Assembly: GCA_910587405.1 (NCBI GenBank)
Contig: CAJUKS010000003.1
Coordinates: 160,610 to 224,609 of the forward strand
Reading direction: 5' to 3'
Length of the DNA: 64,000 bases
Source: an uncultured Alphaproteobacteria bacterium
Lineage (GTDB): Bacteria; Pseudomonadota; Alphaproteobacteria; RF32; CAG-239
This document shows, piece after piece, positions 1 through 9,050 of this stretch; position 1 is the stretch's first letter, and each line of letters opens with the position of its first letter. The position numbers were made by a program, and so were the translations under genes. The notes below the pieces were generated by a model. It worked only from the letters and a program-made list of their open reading frames with translations. It was not told the DNA's origin and searched no databases.

Positions 1-619
1 GGTAAAAATAGCTTTGGCAATGAATGCCGTAAGCCCAGGCCCAGTATTCGTCTTCGTGGATCAGCCGTTGCTCGGGAAAGGAGAGGTTAAATTGTTTGAT
101 GATGCTGTTTTTGTGCAGTTTGCCGTTGACAACCACATGAATCTTTAACGGATTGTCGGCCAGCGGGCGGCATCCTTGCGGCGTTTTTTCGGTTTGATCA
201 AAATACGCTTGTTTGTTTTTAGTTTCCTTTTGGTCGGCTTCGGTTTCGGGAAAGGGAAGAAAATCGGCGCAGGTTAAATCGGCGCCGGTGCGGCGGGCAG
301 TGTCGAACAGTTTTTCCAAGGTGTCGGGCTCGATATAATCGTCAGAATCGATGAAAAAGATATATTCGGCCGTTGCTTGGGCGAGTCCGGCATTGCGGGC
401 GGCAGAGAGGCCGCGGTTGGGCTGGCTGATGATGCGGATGCGGGAATCCAAAGCGGCATATTGTTCCAAAATCTGCGGGCTGTCATCGGTTGAACCGTCG
501 TTGATACAGATCATCTCGAAATTGCTGAAGCTTTGGCCGATGATGCTGTCCAGACATTGACGGAGATAATTTTGTACATTGTACACGGGGACAATAACGG
601 AAATTTTCGGTGTGTGCAT
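1..619 (-). CDS. Family 2 glycosyltransferase, 3' part cut off by window edge
   Basis: Translation of the complement from the ATG at 619 stays open to the window edge (about 206 codons). It starts MHTPKISVIVPVYNV, the first strand of a GT-A nucleotide-sugar fold, followed by INDGSTDDS (about residues 42-50) and FIDSDDYIEP (about 87-96), which holds the DxD-type metal/nucleotide-binding motif. ED-x-YW (HEDEYW) lies near the edge, where family 2 enzymes carry the catalytic region. An AGGAC SD-like sequence precedes the ATG. Such enzymes transfer a sugar from a nucleotide donor to a polysaccharide or lipid acceptor at the cytoplasmic face of the membrane. The acceptor cannot be told from the sequence. 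It is divergent from clpB, and its neighbours beyond the edge (possibly a surface-polysaccharide cluster) are unseen. Confidence 0.9.
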   Translation of the reverse strand, partial: MHTPKISVIVPVYNVQNYLRQCLDSIIGQSFSNFEMICINDGSTDDSPQILEQYAALDSRIRIISQPNRGLSAARNAGLAQATAEYIFFIDSDDYIEPDTLEKLFDTARRTGADLTCADFLPFPETEADQKETKNKQAYFDQTEKTPQGCRPLADNPLKIHVVVNGKLHKNSIIKQFNLSFPEQRLIHEDEYWAWAYGIHCQSYFY

Positions 620-801
620 AGTCGGGTCCTCAAAAAGAAGTGAAGCAAAATAATGACCGTTTTTTTTCTAACTAAAAGTTATAATCAAATATGTGCATTG
701 TCAATTACTTAGTGGTTAGAAAAGATGCCGCAAAAAAACGGTGGTTAAATTTCATCACTTTTTGCTGATTTAATATTTTTCGGACATTTTATGCGGTTGA
801 G

Positions 802-831
802 CTTGATTTTTGTTTTTCCCCCTTCTTATAT
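802..831 (+). promoter_or_regulatory. Candidate RpoH (heat-shock) promoter of clpB
   Basis: CTTG at 802-805 and CTTATAT at 825-831 are separated by 19 bases. They resemble the alphaproteobacterial sigma-32 pattern, CTTG then about 17-18 bases then CYTATNT. Its position 20-50 bases before clpB, a classical heat-shock gene, supports it. The spacer is one or two bases longer than usual, so this is only a candidate. Confidence 0.4.
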
Positions 832-849
832 TTAAAAATAAGGAGAGAA

Positions 850-3432
850 ATGATGAATATGGAAAAATTTACCACCCGGTCTCAAGAGTTGATCAAGAAT
901 GCGGTTGACCTTGCGGTGAGCCGGCGCCGCCAGTATGTTACGCCGCTCTATTTGTTGGCGGCGATGTTGGAAAGCCGCGACAATGTTATTGACAGCCTGA
1001 TTGAAAAATCCGGCGGCAATTTAGAGGTGATCCGGCGTGAAGTTAACAATGAGCTGGACAAGATCCCGGAAATTTCGGGTGCGGCGGTGCAAACCGTGAT
1101 GTCGCAAGATTTCAGCGCTTTGTTGCTGGATGCCGAAAAAATTGCCGCTCAGGCCAACGACAAATTTGTGACCGCGGAACGCCTGTTGCAAACGATGGCG
1201 ACGATGGCCGGCAATCAGGCTCATGATATTTTGCAACATAACGGCGTTGACGCGGTTAAGCTTAACCGCGCGATCAGCGAATATCGCCAGGGAAGGCTCG
1301 CAGACAGCGAATCGGCCGAAGACAATTTTGAAGCTTTGAAGAAATACGCGATTGACATTACCGGCAAAGCCAAAGAAGGCAAACTTGATCCGGTGATCGG
1401 ACGGGAACATGAAATCCGCCGTACCATTCAGGTTTTGTCGCGACGAACCAAAAACAATCCGGTACTGATCGGCGAACCGGGAGTCGGCAAAACGGCAATC
1501 GTCGAAGGCTTGGCAATGCGGATTGTCAACAACGATGTTCCCGAGAGTTTGCGCGGCAAGCGGCTGCTGGCGCTTGACATGGGCGCTCTGATTGCCGGCG
1601 CCAAATTTCGCGGCGAGTTTGAAGAACGTTTGAAAGCGGTGTTGAAAGACGTGGAGGCCTCTAACGGCGGCATTATTTTGTTTATTGACGAAATGCATAC
1701 GATTGTCGGTGCCGGGGCGTCGGAAGGGTCGATGGACGCTTCCAATCTTTTAAAACCGGCGTTGGCTCGCGGTGAGCTTCATTGTTTGGGCGCCACCACG
1801 CTTTCCGAATATAAGAAATACGTTGAAAAGGATGCGGCGTTGGCACGGCGTTTTCAGCCGGTGTTTGTAACTGAGCCGACGGTTGAAGAAACAATTTCGA
1901 TTCTGCGCGGGATCAAGGAAAAATTTGAACTGCATCACGGCGTGCGGATTTCCGATTCGGCCCTGATTGCCGCTTCTACCTTGTCCAACCGTTATATTAC
2001 CGATCGGTTTTTGCCTGACAAGGCGATAGATCTGATGGATGAGGCCGCCAGCTCGCTCAGGATGGCAATCGACTCCAAACCGGAAGAGTTGGATAATCTT
2101 GACCGGCGGATTATGCAATTGAAAATTGAACGCGAAGCCTTGAAAAAAGAACATGACGAGCAGTCGAAAAAAAGGTTGGAAGAAATTGAAAAAGAGACCG
2201 CCGACTTGGAGGAAAAGGCCCGGAGTTTGAATGACAAATGGAAGGCCGAAAAACAGAGCCTGGCCGATTTGACCGATGTCAAAGACAAGTTGGACAAGGC
2301 AAAAATCGAAGCGGCGATCGCGCAGCGCAACGGTCAGTTTGAAAAGGCCGGAGAACTTCAATACGGCGTTATTCCGGATTTGGAAAAGAAAATGCAGGCG
2401 CTGGAAGATTTGGCCAAGGAAAGAAAAGGCCGGGCGGAAAAAGTGGTTACGGACGAGTCTATTGCCGAAGTGGTGTCGAAATGGACCGGGGTTCCGGTTG
2501 ACAAGATGCTGGAGGGCGAAAAAGAAAAACTGTTGCGGATGGAAGATTATCTGGGCCAACGAGTGGTCGGACAAAAAGACGCGATTCGTGCAGTTGCCAA
2601 CGCCGTACGCCGTTCACGCGCCGGAATCGGCGATCATCGACAGCCGATCGGTTCGTTTCTGTTTCTGGGCCCGACCGGGGTCGGAAAAACCGAATTGAGC
2701 AAGGCGCTGGCGGAATTTTTGTTTAATGACGAGACGGCCCTGTTGCGGGTAGACATGTCCGAGTATATGGAAAAACATGCGGTTGCGCGTCTGATCGGTT
2801 CGCCTCCGGGATATGTCGGTTATGAAGAAGGCGGCGTTTTGACCGAGGCTGTGCGCCGGCGCCCCTATCAGGTGATTTTGTTTGACGAGGTAGAAAAGGC
2901 GCATCCGGATATCTTTAACGTGCTGTTGCAGGTTTTGGACGACGGACGGCTGACCGACGGCAAAGGTCGTACGGTTGATTTTAAAAACACGATTATTATC
3001 ATGACTTCCAACCTGGGGTCGGAAATTCTGGCACGCGCCGATGACAAGAGCGATTCGAAAGCGGTGAACGATGCGGTGATGGAGGTTGTGAAGGCGTCGT
3101 TCCGGCCCGAGTTTATTAACCGTATTGACGAGATCAGCATTTTTCAGCGGTTGAGCAAGGAAGATATCAAAGAAATTACCAAAATTCAGCTTGCCAACAT
3201 CGAAAAACGGTTGGCGGAACGGAATATCAAACTGCATATCAGCGATGCCGCGGTCAAGTGGATTGCCGACAACGGTTATGATGAAGTTTACGGTGCGCGG
3301 CCCTTAAAACGCTTGCTTAAAAACCAAATTGAGAATAAACTCGCTTTTGCAATTTTGGACGGGCGAATCGGCGAAAACGATACCGCGGAAATTGTGGTTA
3401 AGGATAATCAGTTAGAGATCGAAAAATCGTGA
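850..3432 (+). CDS. clpB: ATP-dependent disaggregase ClpB
   Basis: Full-length Hsp100 chaperone (860 aa; family usually 850-880) that works with DnaK to extract polypeptides from aggregates in the cytoplasm. Domains in order: Clp N-terminal domain (about 1-150); first AAA+ module with Walker A GEPGVGKT at 208-215 and Walker B ILFIDE near 277; charged coiled-coil M domain (about 410-525), which separates ClpB from ClpA/ClpC; second AAA+ module with Walker A GPTGVGKT at 607-614 and Walker B ILFDE near 677; small C-terminal domain. AAGGAG at 840-845 fits the second in-frame ATG (853) better than the first (850), so the protein may start MNMEKF. A heat-shock-like promoter lies just upstream, and the next gene overlaps its stop codon. 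Confidence 0.97.
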   Translation: MMNMEKFTTRSQELIKNAVDLAVSRRRQYVTPLYLLAAMLESRDNVIDSLIEKSGGNLEVIRREVNNELDKIPEISGAAVQTVMSQDFSALLLDAEKIAAQANDKFVTAERLLQTMATMAGNQAHDILQHNGVDAVKLNRAISEYRQGRLADSESAEDNFEALKKYAIDITGKAKEGKLDPVIGREHEIRRTIQVLSRRTKNNPVLIGEPGVGKTAIVEGLAMRIVNNDVPESLRGKRLLALDMGALIAGAKFRGEFEERLKAVLKDVEASNGGIILFIDEMHTIVGAGASEGSMDASNLLKPALARGELHCLGATTLSEYKKYVEKDAALARRFQPVFVTEPTVEETISILRGIKEKFELHHGVRISDSALIAASTLSNRYITDRFLPDKAIDLMDEAASSLRMAIDSKPEELDNLDRRIMQLKIEREALKKEHDEQSKKRLEEIEKETADLEEKARSLNDKWKAEKQSLADLTDVKDKLDKAKIEAAIAQRNGQFEKAGELQYGVIPDLEKKMQALEDLAKERKGRAEKVVTDESIAEVVSKWTGVPVDKMLEGEKEKLLRMEDYLGQRVVGQKDAIRAVANAVRRSRAGIGDHRQPIGSFLFLGPTGVGKTELSKALAEFLFNDETALLRVDMSEYMEKHAVARLIGSPPGYVGYEEGGVLTEAVRRRPYQVILFDEVEKAHPDIFNVLLQVLDDGRLTDGKGRTVDFKNTIIIMTSNLGSEILARADDKSDSKAVNDAVMEVVKASFRPEFINRIDEISIFQRLSKEDIKEITKIQLANIEKRLAERNIKLHISDAAVKWIADNGYDEVYGARPLKRLLKNQIENKLAFAILDGRIGENDTAEIVVKDNQLEIEKS

Positions 3433-3914
3433 TAGACAATAAATTTTTCAGGGTGGCGGTGGAGACGGCCGGCACCGAAGACGTGCGCAGCGCACCGGAT
3501 ACGGTGGTATTGTATTCGGTCAGTTATCAGCCGACGACCGCGAATAAAGACAAAGCGTTTGCTTTTATGAAAGATCATCCGCAAATGGTGATGATTGATG
3601 ATACCGTTTGCGGAAAACGACTGATTGAGTTGGGTTTGGAATGGAGCACGCTTGATAATGACCATGACCGGCAAAAAGCGGCGGAGATCTGGCGGCTGGC
3701 TTCCAGGCGTTTCATTGACGGTGCTTCCGGCAACGTGACCGCATTTGTGGACGGTGCCGATCCGCGCAGTGTTTTCTTGAGTGAAGAACTGCCGGCACTG
3801 CTGGCCAATCCGAAGATTTTAACCATCAACGGCATAGACAAGCATTTGTTTGCCGCGCGGTTTGACAGGTCGGAAAAAGAAACTGAAGCCCTACTGAAAA
3901 CGGCAGATTTTTAG
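3429..3914 (+). CDS. Unknown protein translationally coupled to clpB
   Basis: A 161-aa protein starting with GTG inside the clpB stop (GTGA overlap), so it is probably translated by re-initiation after clpB. I do not recognise a family. It is soluble-looking, with no signal peptide or membrane segment, and has a mixed alpha/beta composition with a possible ADP-ribosyl- or nucleotide-fold-like opening ([10 protein letters not shown]) that I cannot assign. The middle holds [21 protein letters not shown] strong bidirectional terminator follows 28 bases after the stop, so clpB and this gene form a two-gene unit. The context hints at a role in proteostasis, but that rests on position only. Confidence 0.75.
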   Translation: MIDNKFFRVAVETAGTEDVRSAPDTVVLYSVSYQPTTANKDKAFAFMKDHPQMVMIDDTVCGKRLIELGLEWSTLDNDHDRQKAAEIWRLASRRFIDGASGNVTAFVDGADPRSVFLSEELPALLANPKILTINGIDKHLFAARFDRSEKETEALLKTADF

Positions 3915-3941
3915 ACGAGTGGTCCGATTGTTTTTATAACA

Positions 3942-3970
3942 AACCCCCGGTTTGACCGGGGGTTCCTTTT
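3942..3970. terminator. Bidirectional terminator between clpB unit and M23 peptidase
   Basis: Perfect 9-bp stem AACCCCCGG / CCGGGGGTT (3942-3950 and 3956-3964) with a 5-base loop. T-rich sequence follows on the plus strand, and an A-rich flank serves the minus strand. It lies between two convergent genes. Confidence 0.85.
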
Positions 3971-3984
3971 GTGCTTTATAAAAA

Positions 3985-5418
3985 TTAGTTTGCCTGAACG
4001 ATTTTGCTCTGTGCGGTGTTGTCTGCCAACTGCTCGTTCTTCTTTTCGAGCGCTTTGGCAAACATTTGCTGGCGCGTTTCTTGGATTTGGGCAACCTGAA
4101 CCTTGAATTGTTTGAGATTTTTGCCGCTCAGGTTTTCGGATGCGGAAGCGGTAACCGTCAGCGGATTGACTCTTTTGCCGTTGCGTACCACTTCGTAATG
4201 CAAATGCGGTCCGGTCGAACGGCCGGTGGAACCGACATATCCGATCAGTTGTCCCTGTTTGACGCGGACGCCGGGCCGAATTCCTTTGGCAAATTTCTGC
4301 ATGTGACCGTATGCGGTGGAATATTCCGAATTGTGGCGAATTTTAATGTAATTGCCGTAGCCGCCGTTATACTTGGCCACCTGAACGACGCCGTCTCCGG
4401 CCGCATAGACCAGTGAGTTGCGCGGCGCCGCGTAATCAACGCCCCAATGAACCCGGTAGTCTTTGTAGATCGGATGGCGGCGGCGTCCGAACGGGGAAGA
4501 AATGCGTGCGTTTTGATAAGACATCGGTTTGCGGCTGAGCGTTTTTTTCATCGCAAAGCCTTTGGCGTCATAGTAATCGCTGTTGCCGGCGGCATCTTTA
4601 AAGCGATAAAGCGAAATTTTGTTTTTGCCGAGCGTCAGCGAAGCATATAAAATATTGCCGTTTTTGACGACTTCTCCGCCAGGTGTGATGTAATTTTGAT
4701 AAATGATTTCAAACCGGTCGCCTTTTTTGATGTCACGGCGAAAATCGACGCTGTAGGAAAAGATGCTGATGAAGTTGGCCACGATGCGAGAGGGAACTTT
4801 TTGACGGTTCATCGAAACGGAAAGACTGCCGTCAACAATACCGGAAGCCGAGTTGACCTCTTCGATCAGTTCGTCTTTTTGCAGTTCGGCCTTGTATTTG
4901 CCGTTTTGGTCTTTTTCGATGACGATCCGTTCGCCGGTACGGATTTGCGAGGTAAGGGCATTAAGCGAAATCAGTTTGTTTTCGGGCAGGTTCCACAACA
5001 GACTGACCTGCAGTTTTTGTCCGGCCTTGATGTTGCGCGGATCGTAAACTTTTTTGGCGGCCAGATAAAGCTCGTTGGCTTCCTGATATTCCATTCCGAG
5101 GTCTGTCAGCAGATTGAGCAGGGTGTCTCCCGGTTTGACCGTGAGGGTATTTTCGCGGGTTTCTTCAACCGGTTCCGGTTCGGTAACCTCGGCTTCGGCG
5201 ATGAAATCGTTGTCCGGTTCGCTGAATTCTTCGTTATAAATTTCGTTTTCAATCGCCTCTATCGGGGCGGAAGGTGCGAACGACGCATTGACTTCGGTAT
5301 TGTGCATAACCAAAATAATGCCGAACAGGGCAATTGCGAAAGTGGTGCAAAAGGTCATCCAGCACCGCTTGTTGGCAATGGTTGTTGCAATCTGTTTTTT
5401 GATCCAGTCTTTATGCAA
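3985..5418 (-). CDS. LysM plus M23 peptidoglycan endopeptidase, membrane-anchored
   Basis: Cell-wall hydrolase of the M23 (lysostaphin/NlpD-EnvC-like) family acting on peptidoglycan cross-links in the periplasm. Order: one N-terminal membrane segment (TFCTTFAIALFGIILV), an acidic linker, a LysM module (TVKPGDTLLNLLTDLG to KAGQKLQVSL), a beta-rich middle, then the M23 domain with zinc ligands in HWGVD and the HLH of GPHLHYE. Both catalytic motifs are present, so it is probably active rather than an EnvC-like activator. Start choice: AAAGGA sits 9 bases before a TTG at 5416-5418, giving about 477 aa. A longer GTG start at 5466 has no SD. It stands alone, facing the clpB unit. The C-terminal tail is Gln/Lys-rich. 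Confidence 0.9.
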   Translation of the reverse strand: MHKDWIKKQIATTIANKRCWMTFCTTFAIALFGIILVMHNTEVNASFAPSAPIEAIENEIYNEEFSEPDNDFIAEAEVTEPEPVEETRENTLTVKPGDTLLNLLTDLGMEYQEANELYLAAKKVYDPRNIKAGQKLQVSLLWNLPENKLISLNALTSQIRTGERIVIEKDQNGKYKAELQKDELIEEVNSASGIVDGSLSVSMNRQKVPSRIVANFISIFSYSVDFRRDIKKGDRFEIIYQNYITPGGEVVKNGNILYASLTLGKNKISLYRFKDAAGNSDYYDAKGFAMKKTLSRKPMSYQNARISSPFGRRRHPIYKDYRVHWGVDYAAPRNSLVYAAGDGVVQVAKYNGGYGNYIKIRHNSEYSTAYGHMQKFAKGIRPGVRVKQGQLIGYVGSTGRSTGPHLHYEVVRNGKRVNPLTVTASASENLSGKNLKQFKVQVAQIQETRQQMFAKALEKKNEQLADNTAQSKIVQAN

Positions 5419-5552
5419 AATAAAAAATCCTTTTTGTGTCGTCGTCGTAATTTTCCAGTGCGACACTGTAGCATACGGGTAAAAAAATACCAGTGAAAAA
5501 TTACCTTAATGTTAATTATGTCATTTTTTTTGATAAATCATAAAAAAAATAC

Positions 5553-5581
5553 TTGCAATAAAAAAAAATGTTAGGTATAAG
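5553..5581 (+). promoter_or_regulatory. Promoter of tRNA-Asp
   Basis: TTGCAA (5553-5558), 17-base spacer, TATAAG (5576-5581). The predicted start of transcription is about 10 bases before the mature tRNA 5' end. Confidence 0.6.
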
Positions 5582-5598
5582 AGGAAACGAACTCGAAT

Positions 5599-5675
5599 GG
5601 GGGTGTAGCTCAGCTGGTTAGAGCGCCTGCCTGTCACGCAGGAGGTCGCGGGTTCGAGTCCCGTCACTCCCGCCA
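5599..5675 (+). tRNA. tRNA-Asp (anticodon GTC)
   Basis: 77-base cloverleaf. The acceptor GGGGGTG pairs with CACTCCC (one G-T pair), with discriminator G and an encoded CCA. D-arm AGCTCAGCTGGTTAGAGC; anticodon arm CCTGC-CTGTCAC-GCAGG with GTC; T-loop TTCGAGT. A terminator follows at once. The 3' part of this gene is copied 256 bases downstream. Confidence 0.97.
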
Positions 5676-5713
5676 TTAAAAAGCCGTCCGCAAGGACGGT
5701 TTTTTTGTGGCTT
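5655..5713 (+). repeat. Direct repeat, copy 1: tRNA-Asp 3' end plus terminator
   Basis: 59 bases running from the T-loop of tRNA-Asp through CCA and the terminator to the following CTT. They recur without a mismatch at 5911-5969. Confidence 0.95.
5683..5706 (+). terminator. Terminator of tRNA-Asp
   Basis: CCGTCC / GGACGG stem with a GCAA tetraloop, followed by seven T. Confidence 0.9.
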
Positions 5714-5910
5714 CAGGTGTGCGCACTCGAATCCGCGACCTGGTCGCGGGCTCGAGGATAAAAACAGCCGCTGCTCCGGCTGTTTTTACCGCAAGAGGCG
5801 TAGTTTTGTCGGCTTTTTGAGGCGGCAAAACGCCGCTAAAAAGCATACAAAACAAGTGACCGCAACGAAGTTATCGAACTTATGCAATAAGTGAGATTTA
5901 CGCAGTAAGA
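5714..5910. other. Hairpin-rich filler between the two tRNA-Asp 3' copies
   Basis: 197 bases without a convincing gene. It holds a chain of inverted repeats. Near 5730-5757 an imperfect palindrome has a right arm GGTCGCGGGCTCGAG that nearly repeats the variable/T-arm of the tRNA. AAAACAGCCG / CGGCTGTTTT is a perfect 10-bp stem. GCTTTTT and GGCGGC pair with GCCGC and AAAAAGC further on. ACTTAT / ATAAGT is a short last stem. I see no promoter or SD-led reading frame. Confidence 0.6.
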
Positions 5911-5969
5911 CGAGTCCCGTCACTCCCGCCATTAAAAAGCCGTCCGCAAGGACGGTTTTTTTGTGGCTT
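5911..5969 (+). repeat. Direct repeat, copy 2: orphan tRNA-Asp 3' end plus terminator
   Basis: Exact second copy of 5655-5713. It contains the tRNA 3' strand from the T-loop to CCA and the terminator hairpin, but no 5' half, so it cannot make a tRNA. The offset is 256 bases. Confidence 0.95.
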
Positions 5970-6153
5970 GGTATGGGCGCACAATTAAAACACATCCGGG
6001 ACGTTCTAACAATTACTGAAGCTGCTTTTGCATTTTTTGTTTTTTTTCGGTTAACCTTACGGACAAAAAAAACTTCCGGAAGATCGGGTAAAACATTTGA
6101 CCTTTTGTCTAAAATGTGTCATACTAATTACATATTTTATTAAAATAGTAATT

Positions 6154-6996
6154 ATGAAGAAAATTATCATCAGCTCATGCTTCGGTCATGAAATCATGGC
6201 AGTGGCGATCGCCAAGTCTATGAACCTTTCTGTCGTTATCGTTCCCAACAAGGACAATGCCGACGAGTTTAACAAAGAAAGCGAAAACATCCTCGTCAAG
6301 ATGCTTCCGTTCTACTCCGCGTTGGAAACCGTTTCTTTCGAGGAGAAGGAGACGGCACTGGCTGAGGGATGGGATGTCGTTCGTGAACTGAAAGAGGGTC
6401 GTTTCGACGCTTCTCTGTGGTTCAAGATGGCATCCTCCAGGTTGACGCCTTCTTTCGAAGGACTCCGCCGCTATCGGCAGTTGGAGGACAGGTTTAATGT
6501 TCTCTTCGTGCCGCAAAAGCTGAAGAGCGACGGCGAGTGCGGTGTTACGGCTGCTCAGCAGTCTCTCAACCCGCAGGTTCTGGCTTTCATGAAAGGCCTT
6601 GCCAACCTGGTGCTGGGGCAACACTTTCACAAGGTTAACGATTTGGAAACAGTCGAAGCCTTGGCGAAAGAGTTTGATCTCTATGTACCGGGTCAGACCG
6701 AGAACCAGGAAGTGTTCGGAATTCGCGGCGTGGCTCATGCCGAGTATTTCAACATGTACCGCAATCTTGACGCTTCGGTCGGAATCGCCGGTACGCACAC
6801 CTGGATCATGCTCGCGCTCTTCCCGGAAATCCCGCAGATCATTCTGTTTAACAGAAACGGCGTGGAAAACTGGAAAGACATCGAAGCAGCCTATCAGAAG
6901 GCGGGTTACCGCATTTTCTGTATCGGTTTCGATGAAAACAGCGACATGGGTGAACTGAGCAAGGAGATCGAAGAGACTTACAAGAAGCTCTTCTAA
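6154..6996 (+). CDS. Unknown protein, GT-B-like C-terminal half, SD-less start
   Basis: 280 aa from the ATG at 6154; the reading frame is open further upstream, but the protein clearly starts MKKIIISSCFGHEIM. I do not recognise the family. An alternating hydrophobic strand with a Cys-Phe-Gly-His turn opens the protein. The C-terminal part contains GIAGTHTWIMLALFPEIPQ and then ILFNRNGVENWKDIE, which looks like the donor-binding half of GT-B glycosyltransferases (a glycine-rich turn, then a strand on a surface of conserved Trp/Pro). That assignment is only a resemblance. The 5' leader is very AT-rich with no SD. The gene stands alone, with its own strong terminator 20 bases after the stop. C-ending codons are more frequent than in neighbours. 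It shares these traits with other genes here that look imported. Confidence 0.75.
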   Translation: MKKIIISSCFGHEIMAVAIAKSMNLSVVIVPNKDNADEFNKESENILVKMLPFYSALETVSFEEKETALAEGWDVVRELKEGRFDASLWFKMASSRLTPSFEGLRRYRQLEDRFNVLFVPQKLKSDGECGVTAAQQSLNPQVLAFMKGLANLVLGQHFHKVNDLETVEALAKEFDLYVPGQTENQEVFGIRGVAHAEYFNMYRNLDASVGIAGTHTWIMLALFPEIPQIILFNRNGVENWKDIEAAYQKAGYRIFCIGFDENSDMGELSKEIEETYKKLF

Positions 6997-7015
6997 ATCT
7001 TCACCAACTAAGAAG

Positions 7016-7050
7016 AAAGAGTGCCGGGGAGAAACCGGTACTCTTTTTTC
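7016..7050 (+). terminator. Terminator of the 6154 gene
   Basis: 12-bp stem AAAGAGTGCCGG / CCGGTACTCTTT with one G-T pair and a 7-base loop, followed by T-rich sequence. Confidence 0.85.
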
Positions 7051-7176
7051 TTTTTAAACCGCCGGCGGTTGCCCTTGTCAAAAAAGCGGTTTTCTGCTAT
7101 GACGGAAGAAACGCCCGGTCTAAACGGGAAATGCCGTCAAGCGTACGGTAAACGGCGCGGGAAAAGGAGGGGAAAT

Positions 7177-7779
7177 ATGCTGGCAGAATTGATACGGCGG
7201 GCGCAGGATGAAAACGAAAGCGTTTGTGACGAAGTCTTTGAAGGCGAACTGCTGACGGATGAAAATATGTCGCAGATCGAGTTTGAACGGGTGCGGTTTG
7301 TCAAATGCAGGTTTGAACACTGCAACTTTGATCATGCCGCTTTTTATCACGGCAAGTTTGTCAATTGTGATTTTTCAAATTGCAGCTTTGTCGGTAGTTA
7401 TTGGAAAAAAATGGAGATCGCGGGCAGCAAGGGCAACGGCGCCCGTTTGAGTGAAGCTGTTTTTAAAGAGTGCCGAATTGAGGAAAGCTTGTTTGATTAT
7501 GCCGACTTTTCCCAGTCGTCGTGGGAAGCCTGTGCGGTCGGCAACAGCAAATTCCGCGAGAGTTTTTGGACGGAAGTTAAGCTGAAGAAAGTCAATTTTC
7601 AGGCAGTGGATTTCTGCCGCAGCGATTTTTTCAAAACCCGGCTGGCCGGGATTGATTTTTCGGGATGTATCATTGACGGAATTCAGATTTCGACCGGATT
7701 CGCTGAGTTGCGGGGAATTAAAATCGGGCTTGAACAGGCGGTCAGTCTGGCCGGGCTGCTTGGAGCCGAGGTGGTTTGA
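7177..7779 (+). CDS. Pentapeptide-repeat protein
   Basis: 200 aa from the ATG at 7177, which follows AAAAGGAGGGG, the best SD nearby; the open frame extends upstream but without support. From about residue 30 on, the protein is a run of five-residue units of the A(D/N)-L/F-x-x type: VRFVKCRFEHCNFDHAAFYH, CDFSNCSF, DYADFSQSSWEAC, VNFQAVDFCRSDFFKT, GIDFSGC. This predicts a right-handed quadrilateral beta-helix with Phe/Leu stacked inside. Known members range from gyrase-protecting DNA mimics to structural proteins, and nothing here fixes the role. It is cytoplasmic (no signal peptide). The C-terminus (LEQAVSLAGLLG) is helical, as in the dimerising tail of many members. Confidence 0.85.
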   Translation: MLAELIRRAQDENESVCDEVFEGELLTDENMSQIEFERVRFVKCRFEHCNFDHAAFYHGKFVNCDFSNCSFVGSYWKKMEIAGSKGNGARLSEAVFKECRIEESLFDYADFSQSSWEACAVGNSKFRESFWTEVKLKKVNFQAVDFCRSDFFKTRLAGIDFSGCIIDGIQISTGFAELRGIKIGLEQAVSLAGLLGAEVV

Positions 7780-7892
7780 AAAGCGGTGAATAAAAACTTT
7801 CGAGTCGGCCGGTAATAAATTTTGTTGCGGTTGCCGAGATTTCGTTTTAAAAATAAAGCGAAGAATTTTGAGGACAGAGGAATAACTGACGA

Positions 7893-8333
7893 ATGGCAGA
7901 CAAACCGCAAAGCCGGGCAAAGAAAATTTTGTTGTGGGCGCTGACTTCCCCGGTGACGCTTATTTTCGGCGCCCTGATGCTCTATTACGGTATTCAGGCT
8001 TATGTGTTGGGCAACAGCCCGTGGCAAAACAAGATCATCATGGCCGCAATTGCGGCGGCATGGGTTTTGTGGCTGGTATTTAAAAACCTGATAAAATTTA
8101 TCTTACTGGCGCTGATTGCAGGAGGACTGTTTTACGGTTATTACCGTTTTGAAAACCGGGAGGAAATAGCCTGTAAAGAGCAGGGGCGGGTATGGAACAA
8201 GGAAGAGCGTACCTGCGAAGACAAAACGGGGTGGAAAGAAAAACTGGAACAATTGTGGCAGCAGTATATCGGCTCCAAGGAAGAAAAAGCGACAGACAAA
8301 CAAGAAACGCCTTCATCCGGCGCTTCCAAATAA
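7893..8333 (+). CDS. Small inner-membrane protein of unknown function
   Basis: 146 aa, preceded by an AGAGGA SD. Three hydrophobic segments are visible at about residues 12-35, 45-62 and 64-82 (ILLWALTSPVTLIFG, IIMAAIAAAWVLWLVF, FILLALIAGGLFYGYY). They are followed by a charged, probably cytoplasmic or periplasmic, tail with two Cys (IACKEQG and RTCEDKTG) about 15 residues apart, which could form a disulfide. No family recognised. The end is rich in Lys, Glu, Ser and Pro. It lies in the same direction as the pentapeptide gene before it and the small gene after it, with gaps of about 110 and 60 bases. Confidence 0.75.
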   Translation: MADKPQSRAKKILLWALTSPVTLIFGALMLYYGIQAYVLGNSPWQNKIIMAAIAAAWVLWLVFKNLIKFILLALIAGGLFYGYYRFENREEIACKEQGRVWNKEERTCEDKTGWKEKLEQLWQQYIGSKEEKATDKQETPSSGASK

Positions 8334-8395
8334 AAAGCTGGATTTTTGCCGCCCGCACGTTATATTATACTCAGGCGATATGAAGGGAGACAAAA

Positions 8396-8764
8396 ATGAA
8401 ACTGATGAGTAAACTGACGTCTTTGATGTCGGACACCGGCAATAAATGGTTTCGGCGCGGGCGCGAGCCCCTGATCAGTGCCAAGGCCGCCAAAAAAATT
8501 CAGCAATCGGCGAGCGAACGCGGTTCTCGGTGTGCGGATGATACTTCAACCCCTCCCTATCTGACGATTATTCCTCAGCTGAATGATAAGAATGAACAGA
8601 TTTTTAAAGCGGCGGTTCTGAATTTGTATAAAATTGCGGTAGAGATGAAGGAATATCGTTCTGACATTTTGCAAGCCTTGTCTCATCAGGCGGAATCCCG
8701 GCGGGCAGAGACGGAGAGCGGCCGCTGGCTGCATGAAAAAATCGAACGTTTGCGCCAATTGTGA
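8396..8764 (+). CDS. Small basic protein of unknown function
   Basis: 122 aa with a good GAAGGGAGA SD. It is soluble, with no signal or membrane segment. The first 50 residues are basic (KWFRRGREPLISAKAAKK). The rest is predicted helical (NEQIFKAAVLNLYKIAVEMKEY... and RRAETESGRWLHEKIERLRQL) and could form a short coiled coil. No family recognised. It ends the run of small genes and is followed by a clear terminator. Confidence 0.65.
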   Translation: MKLMSKLTSLMSDTGNKWFRRGREPLISAKAAKKIQQSASERGSRCADDTSTPPYLTIIPQLNDKNEQIFKAAVLNLYKIAVEMKEYRSDILQALSHQAESRRAETESGRWLHEKIERLRQL

Positions 8765-8788
8765 TCATCTTTTTTTAATCTGTAAATC

Positions 8789-8811
8789 TCCGGCTTCGGC
8801 CGGATTTTTTT
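8789..8811 (+). terminator. Terminator after the 8396 gene
   Basis: TCCGGC / GCCGGA stem with TTCG tetraloop, then seven T. Confidence 0.9.
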
Positions 8812-8976
8812 ATTTGACATGCCGTAAAAAATTTGAGGCACAGACAAAAAAACGGCTATGAGACATTGCTCTTAACAGTTTGAATTTAATCGGTTTTATC
8901 TTCTTAGGATTTGCGGCAAAAAAACGTACATTTAAATGACAGGAAAAATTTCTTCGCTGAACCTTGATTTTTGGTC

Positions 8977-9005
8977 TTGATTTCTGCAGCAAAATAACGT
9001 ACAAT
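8977..9005 (+). promoter_or_regulatory. Promoter of the Cys-rich secreted protein
   Basis: TTGATT (8977-8982), exactly 17 bases, TACAAT (9000-9005). The ATG follows 45 bases later behind AAGGGGAAGGG. The rest of 8812-9050 shows no gene. Confidence 0.65.
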
Positions 9006-9050
9006 ATTTTCAATCACCTGAAACAATCAAGGTAATAAAGGGGAAGGGTT

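Noticed and set aside
5786..6143. Short open frames in and after the tRNA-Asp filler
   Set aside because: They cross terminator hairpins and repeats, have no SD, and have low-complexity products.
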